Source: Aspidapion aeneum
Taxonomy: Eukaryota; Arthropoda; Insecta; Coleoptera; Brentidae
Reading direction: 5' to 3'
Length of the DNA stretch: 64,000 nucleotides
NCBI GenBank assembly: GCA_963576565.1
Contig: OY755046.1
Span: 70,461,719 to 70,525,718 of the forward strand
The first letter of the stretch is position 1. Every line of letters starts with the position of its first letter. The notes beneath the pieces are model-generated. The model was not told the DNA's origin. It saw nothing but the letters and a program-made list of their open reading frames with translations, and ran no database searches. The position numbers and the translations under genes are program-made. Of this stretch, positions 55,101 through 58,100 are shown piece by piece.

Positions 55101-58100
55101 AATTAGCAAATTTTAAATAGGTGTACGGTGCGGAGTATTTAACGTATAGACTGTCAATAACAAACTGAAACAATATTGACTGACAGTTTGGAATAAAGCA
55201 ACATTGTTGATAAATATTTAAAATTTGGCACTGACAATGTCATTAGGTATCCACACATCTTAATATTGTTTGTGACGTGTCACAGGAAATACTTGCCGTA
55301 GTTGCCTATACAAAACTACCAAATTTCATTAAATTTGTTTGCAAGATGGCGGCGATATTTCAATTTTTCGAAAAACTCAATTTTTAGTTTTTGCTCGATA
55401 TTTTAGTAACCCCTATAATAGATATCTTTTTTTTTGTTTTTTTTTTACGGTTAACCGCACTCGCATGGAGATCCCTATCACGCTCGAGAAGCGACCAGTG
55501 CGCGGAAATGTTGGTGTGTGTTGGTTTTGAAACTGTTCAGGTTGTAACCTGCAGGGAAAACTGTCGCAGGGAGTTTATTCCACAGCGATGCTGTTCTCCA
55601 GAGATATGAATTCTGATATAATGAGGTTCTTGGTGCCTCTATTTTGACAGTAAATTGATGGTTACCATCTGTTTGACGTGTTCGCCTAGTAGGTGCTACT
55701 CCCGGGGGGATCATACGTGCCAACTCTTCAGAGCATTTTCCGTGATAATACCTGTAGAAGAGAGATAGATCGCCCACAGTTCTTCGATGTTCGAGACTAT
55801 CCAAGCTACGGGTAAGTGCGGGGTCATTGATCAGCTTGATAGCTCGTTTTTGCACGGTGTTCAAAAGCATTAAGGTATGTTTGGGTGCCGCACTCCATAT
55901 ATGTACGCAGTACTCCATAGTTGGTCGAATCTGGGCTTTGTAGAGTGTCAGCAGTTGGCTTGGTGTATTTTTTTTTTACGGGTATGCGCACTCGCAAGGA
56001 GATCCCTATCACGCTCGAGAAGCGGCAAGTGCGCGGAAATGTTGGTGTGTGTTGGTTTTGAAACTGTTCAGGTTGTAACCTGCAGGGAAAACTGTCGCAG
56101 GGAGTTTATTCCACAGCGATGCTGTTCTCCAGAGATATGAATTCTGATATAATGAGGTTCTTGGTGCCTCTATTTTGACAGTAAATTGATGGTTACCATC
56201 TGTTTGACGTGTTCGCCTAGTAGGTGCTACTCCCGGGGGGATCATACGTGCCAACTCTTCAGAGCATTTTCCGTGATAATACCTGTAGAAGAGAGATAGA
56301 TCGCCCACAGTTCTTCGATGTTCGAGACTATCCAAGCTACGGGTAAGTGCGGGGTCATTGATCAGCTTGATAGCTCGTTTTTGCACGGTGTTCAAAAGCA
56401 TTAAGGTATGTTTGGGTGCCGCACTCCATATATGTACGCAGTACTCCATAGTTGGTCGAATCTGGGCTTTGTAGAGTGTCAGCAGTTGGCTTGGTGTATT
56501 TTTTTTTTACGGGTATGCGCACTCGCAAGGAGATCCCTATCACGCTCGAGAAGCGGCAAGTGCGCGGAAATGTTGGTGTGTGTTGGTTTTGAAACGGTTC
56601 AGGTTGTAACCTGCAGGGAAAACTGTCGCAGGGAGTTTATTCCACAGCGATGCTGTTCTCCAGAGATATGAATTCTGATATAATGAGGTTCTTGGTGCCT
56701 CTATTTTGACAATAAATTGATGGTTACCGTCTGTTTGACGTGTTCGCCTAGTAGGTGCTACTCCCGGGGGGATCATACGTGCCAACTCTTCAGAGCATTT
56801 TCCGTGATAATACCTGTAGAAGAGAGATAGATCGCCCACAGTTCTTCGATGTTCGAGACTATCCAAGCTACGGGTAAGTGCGGGGTCATTGATCAGCTTG
56901 ATAGCTCGTTTTTGCACGGTGTTCAAAAGCATTAAGGTATGTTTGGGTGCCGCACTCCATATATGTACGCAGTACTCCATAGTTGGTCGAATCTGGGCTT
57001 TGTAGAGTGTCAGCAGTTGGCTTGGTGTATTTTTTTTTTACGGGTATGCGCACTCGCAAGGAGATCCCTATCACGCTCGAGAAGCGGCAAGTGCGCGGAA
57101 ATGTTGGTGTGTGTTGGTTTTGAAACGGTTCAGGTTGTAACCTGCAGGGAAAACTGTCGCAGGGAGTTTATTCCACAGCGATGCTGTTCTCCAGAGATAT
57201 GAATTCTGATATAATGAGGTTCTTGGTGCCTCTATTTTGACAGTAAATTGATGGTTACCGTCTGTTTGACGTGTTCGCCTAGTAGGTGCTACTCCCGGGG
57301 GGGATCATACGTGCCAACTCTTCAGAGCATTTTCCGTGATAATACATGTAGAAGAGAGATAGATCGCCCACAGTTCTTCGATGTTCGAGACTATCCAAGC
57401 TACGGGTAAGTGCGGGGTCATTGATCAGCTTGATAGCTCGTTTTTGCACGGTGTTCAAAAGCATTAAGGTATGTTTGGGTGCCGCACTCCATATATGTAC
57501 GCAGTACTCCATAGTTGGTCGAATCTGGGCTTTGTAGAGTGTCAGCAGTTGGCTTGGTGTATTTTTTTTTACGGGTATGCGCACTCGCAAGGAGATCCCT
57601 ATCACGCTCGAGAAGCGGCAAGTGCGCGGAAATGTTGGTGTGTCTTGGTTTTGAAACGGTTCAGGTTGTAACCTGCAAGGAAAACTGTCGCAGGGAGTTT
57701 ATTCCACAGCGATGCTGTTCTCCAGAGATATGAATTCTGATATAATGAGGTTCTTGGTGCCTCTATTTTGACCTAGTAGGTGCTACTCCCGGGGGGATCA
57801 TACGTGCCAACTCTTCAGAGCATTTTCCGTGATAATACCTGTAGAAGAGAGATAGATCGCACACAGTTCTTCGATGTTCGAGACTATCCAAGCTACGGGT
57901 AAGTGCGGGGTCATTGATAAGCTCGATAGCTCGTTTTTGCACGGTGTTCAAAAGCATTAAAGTATGTTTGGGTGCCGCACTCCATATATGTGAGCAGTAC
58001 TTCATAGTTGGTCGAATCTGGGCTTTGTAGAGTGTCAGCAGTTGGCTTGATGTATACAGATGTCTTGTAGGAAATAGCACCCCAAGCTTTTGGGACGCCC